NCBI GenBank assembly: GCA_029261835.1
Contig: JAJDAO010000031.1
Span: forward strand, 1-64,000
Reading direction: 5' to 3'
DNA length: 64,000 nucleotides
DNA from: Deltaproteobacteria bacterium
Lineage (GTDB): Bacteria; Myxococcota_A; UBA9160; UBA4427
The stretch's first letter is position 1. Every line of letters begins with the position of its first letter. Under the pieces are notes generated by a model that worked only from the letters and a program-made list of their open reading frames with translations, was not told the origin of the DNA and did no database searches. This document shows, in pieces, positions 62,796-64,000 of the stretch. A program made the translations under genes and the position numbers.

Positions 62796-64000
62796 ATGAC
62801 CAAGCGCTACCGAGTGAAGAAGTTCGTCGTCTCAGAAGGCAGCTTCGTTGACCGACCCGCGCAGGGCGGCGCGAAGGTCGTCTTCATGAAGCGCGCCGGC
62901 GATGTCGACGTCGACCTGTCTTCGCTCTTCAAGATGCGCGACGGCGAGCCTTTCGATTCGTTCGTCAAGCGGTTTTCAGGCAGCGACGAGGCGCGCGAGG
63001 CGTTCCCCGATGCGACGCAGAGAATCACGGCGGCGGCCCTGGCCTTTGACGAGCAAGCCTTCGGCAAGTCGTATGTCGAGGCCGTTCCCGTCATGACAGA
63101 CGCCGTCGACGGGCACTCGCACTTGCTCTGGATCGGCCGCGACCGAGGCGGCACGACGAGCTACGGAACCGCGCCCGAGGAAGAGCACAGTCACGACCAT
63201 CCGTGGTCGATCATGCAAGACGGCGAGGTCGTGATCGGCGAAAACGACGGGCACAGTCACACAGTCAACGCCGGATCGCTCCAAGCAGCGATGCGCGAGC
63301 TGATCATGGAAGTGAGCGAGGCTCCGACCGTCATCGCTGACATCGTTCTGTCTTCGGCCTCTGAGGCCGTGATCATCGACGTTTCGAAGATGACCGCCGA
63401 TGAAGTGATCGAGAAGGTCGTCAGCGGCGAGATCGCCATGCGGACGGGGGCCGGCGAAGTGATCGGCAAGTCGTCGATGACCGACGGCGCCTTCGCCATC
63501 CGAAACGAACACGACCTGACGACGGCGATCGCTGTCGCAGGAGACATCCCGCAAGCCGACGTCGTGCGCCACATCATCAAGCGTGCGCGGGTTCTCGGCT
63601 TGGAAGGCGAGCCGAAGCTCGCCGAGTTCATCAAGAGCAACGCCCGACCCGCAGGCGATCCAACACCGGAGGCAGGACAGATGACCGAAAAGTCCAAGGG
63701 CGCCGGCGAGACCGTCGCCAAGGCAGACCACGAAAAGGTCGTAGCCGAGCGAGATCTCGCGAAGCGCGAAGCGACGCTGACCGACAGTCAGCGTGCGCAC
63801 TACAACGACATCGAAGGCGACGCCGCGACGGCGTTCCTCGCGAAGTCGTCCGAAGAGCGCGACGCAGAGCTGAACGAGATCACGAAGGGCGACCCCGTCG
63901 TCTACACGTCAGACGACGGTACCGAGTTCCGCAAGTCCGACGACGCGCGCATGGTCAAGATGGCGAAGGAGCGCGACGCCGACCGCAAGGAACTGCGTCT
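62796..64000 (+). CDS. Prohead/scaffold-type protein, truncated at window end; not in the ORF track
   Basis: ATG 62796 opens a frame to base 64000 (MTKRYRVKKFVVSEGSFVDRPAQGGAKVVFMKRAG...); His-rich centre; charged coiled-coil-like end. Confidence 0.75.
   Translation, partial: MTKRYRVKKFVVSEGSFVDRPAQGGAKVVFMKRAGDVDVDLSSLFKMRDGEPFDSFVKRFSGSDEAREAFPDATQRITAAALAFDEQAFGKSYVEAVPVMTDAVDGHSHLLWIGRDRGGTTSYGTAPEEEHSHDHPWSIMQDGEVVIGENDGHSHTVNAGSLQAAMRELIMEVSEAPTVIADIVLSSASEAVIIDVSKMTADEVIEKVVSGEIAMRTGAGEVIGKSSMTDGAFAIRNEHDLTTAIAVAGDIPQADVVRHIIKRARVLGLEGEPKLAEFIKSNARPAGDPTPEAGQMTEKSKGAGETVAKADHEKVVAERDLAKREATLTDSQRAHYNDIEGDAATAFLAKSSEERDAELNEITKGDPVVYTSDDGTEFRKSDDARMVKMAKERDADRKELR

Noticed and set aside
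1-64000. Temperate lifestyle / integrated prophage
   Set aside because: No integrase, excisionase, CI-like repressor or att-like repeat recognised; lytic or plasmid-like lifestyle cannot be decided from the sequence alone

Overview
The window is almost entirely a tailed-phage genome, probably a siphovirus: there is a tail tube, frameshifted tail chaperones and a tape measure, but no sheath. It looks like a circularly permuted or circular contig cut inside the scaffold/prohead gene: that ORF runs off the right edge (62796..>64000) and a C-terminal-like remainder occupies 1..378. Modules on the + strand: (a) 1-17.2 kb, capsid, neck, tail tube, chaperones, tape measure and tail tip; (b) 17.2-20 kb, small membrane proteins, DUF1353 and an HTH protein; (c) 20-25 kb, a sulfotransferase-like protein, two paralogous C5-cytosine methyltransferases and a TopoVI-A/Spo11-like Toprim protein; (d) 25.9-36.9 kb, replication/recombination (Sak4-like ATPase, DUF669, Cas4-like nuclease, SF2 helicase, DUF3310, PrimPol-DUF3987); (e) 38.6-40.4 kb, a 618-aa protein of unknown function; (f) 41.2-49.2 kb, an accessory array of small genes, many Cys-rich; (g) 49.2-50.7 kb, a minus-strand block with two tRNA-like genes and two paralogous small proteins; (h) 50.9-64 kb, RusA, terminase, portal, a type I sulfatase, a 19-repeat fibre-like protein, MuF and the XkdF-like protease. 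No integrase, repressor/integrase pair, CRISPR array, rRNA, IS element or recognisable endolysin was found. Most notable: (1) a 13-copy start-associated leader element (CTCA[A/T]GT-N15/16-CCGAAGAGG-small hairpin-ACGGAGA-ATG) whose stems change sequence while keeping pairing; (2) a sulfatase in the structural module plus a separate sulfotransferase-like gene; (3) tRNA-like genes with oversized anticodon regions; (4) a promoter-terminator unit with no convincing ORF (candidate ncRNA); (5) tandem-octamer inverted repeats flanking the AT-rich divergent region upstream of RusA/terminase. All assignments were made by eye from translations and sequence; no database search was run.
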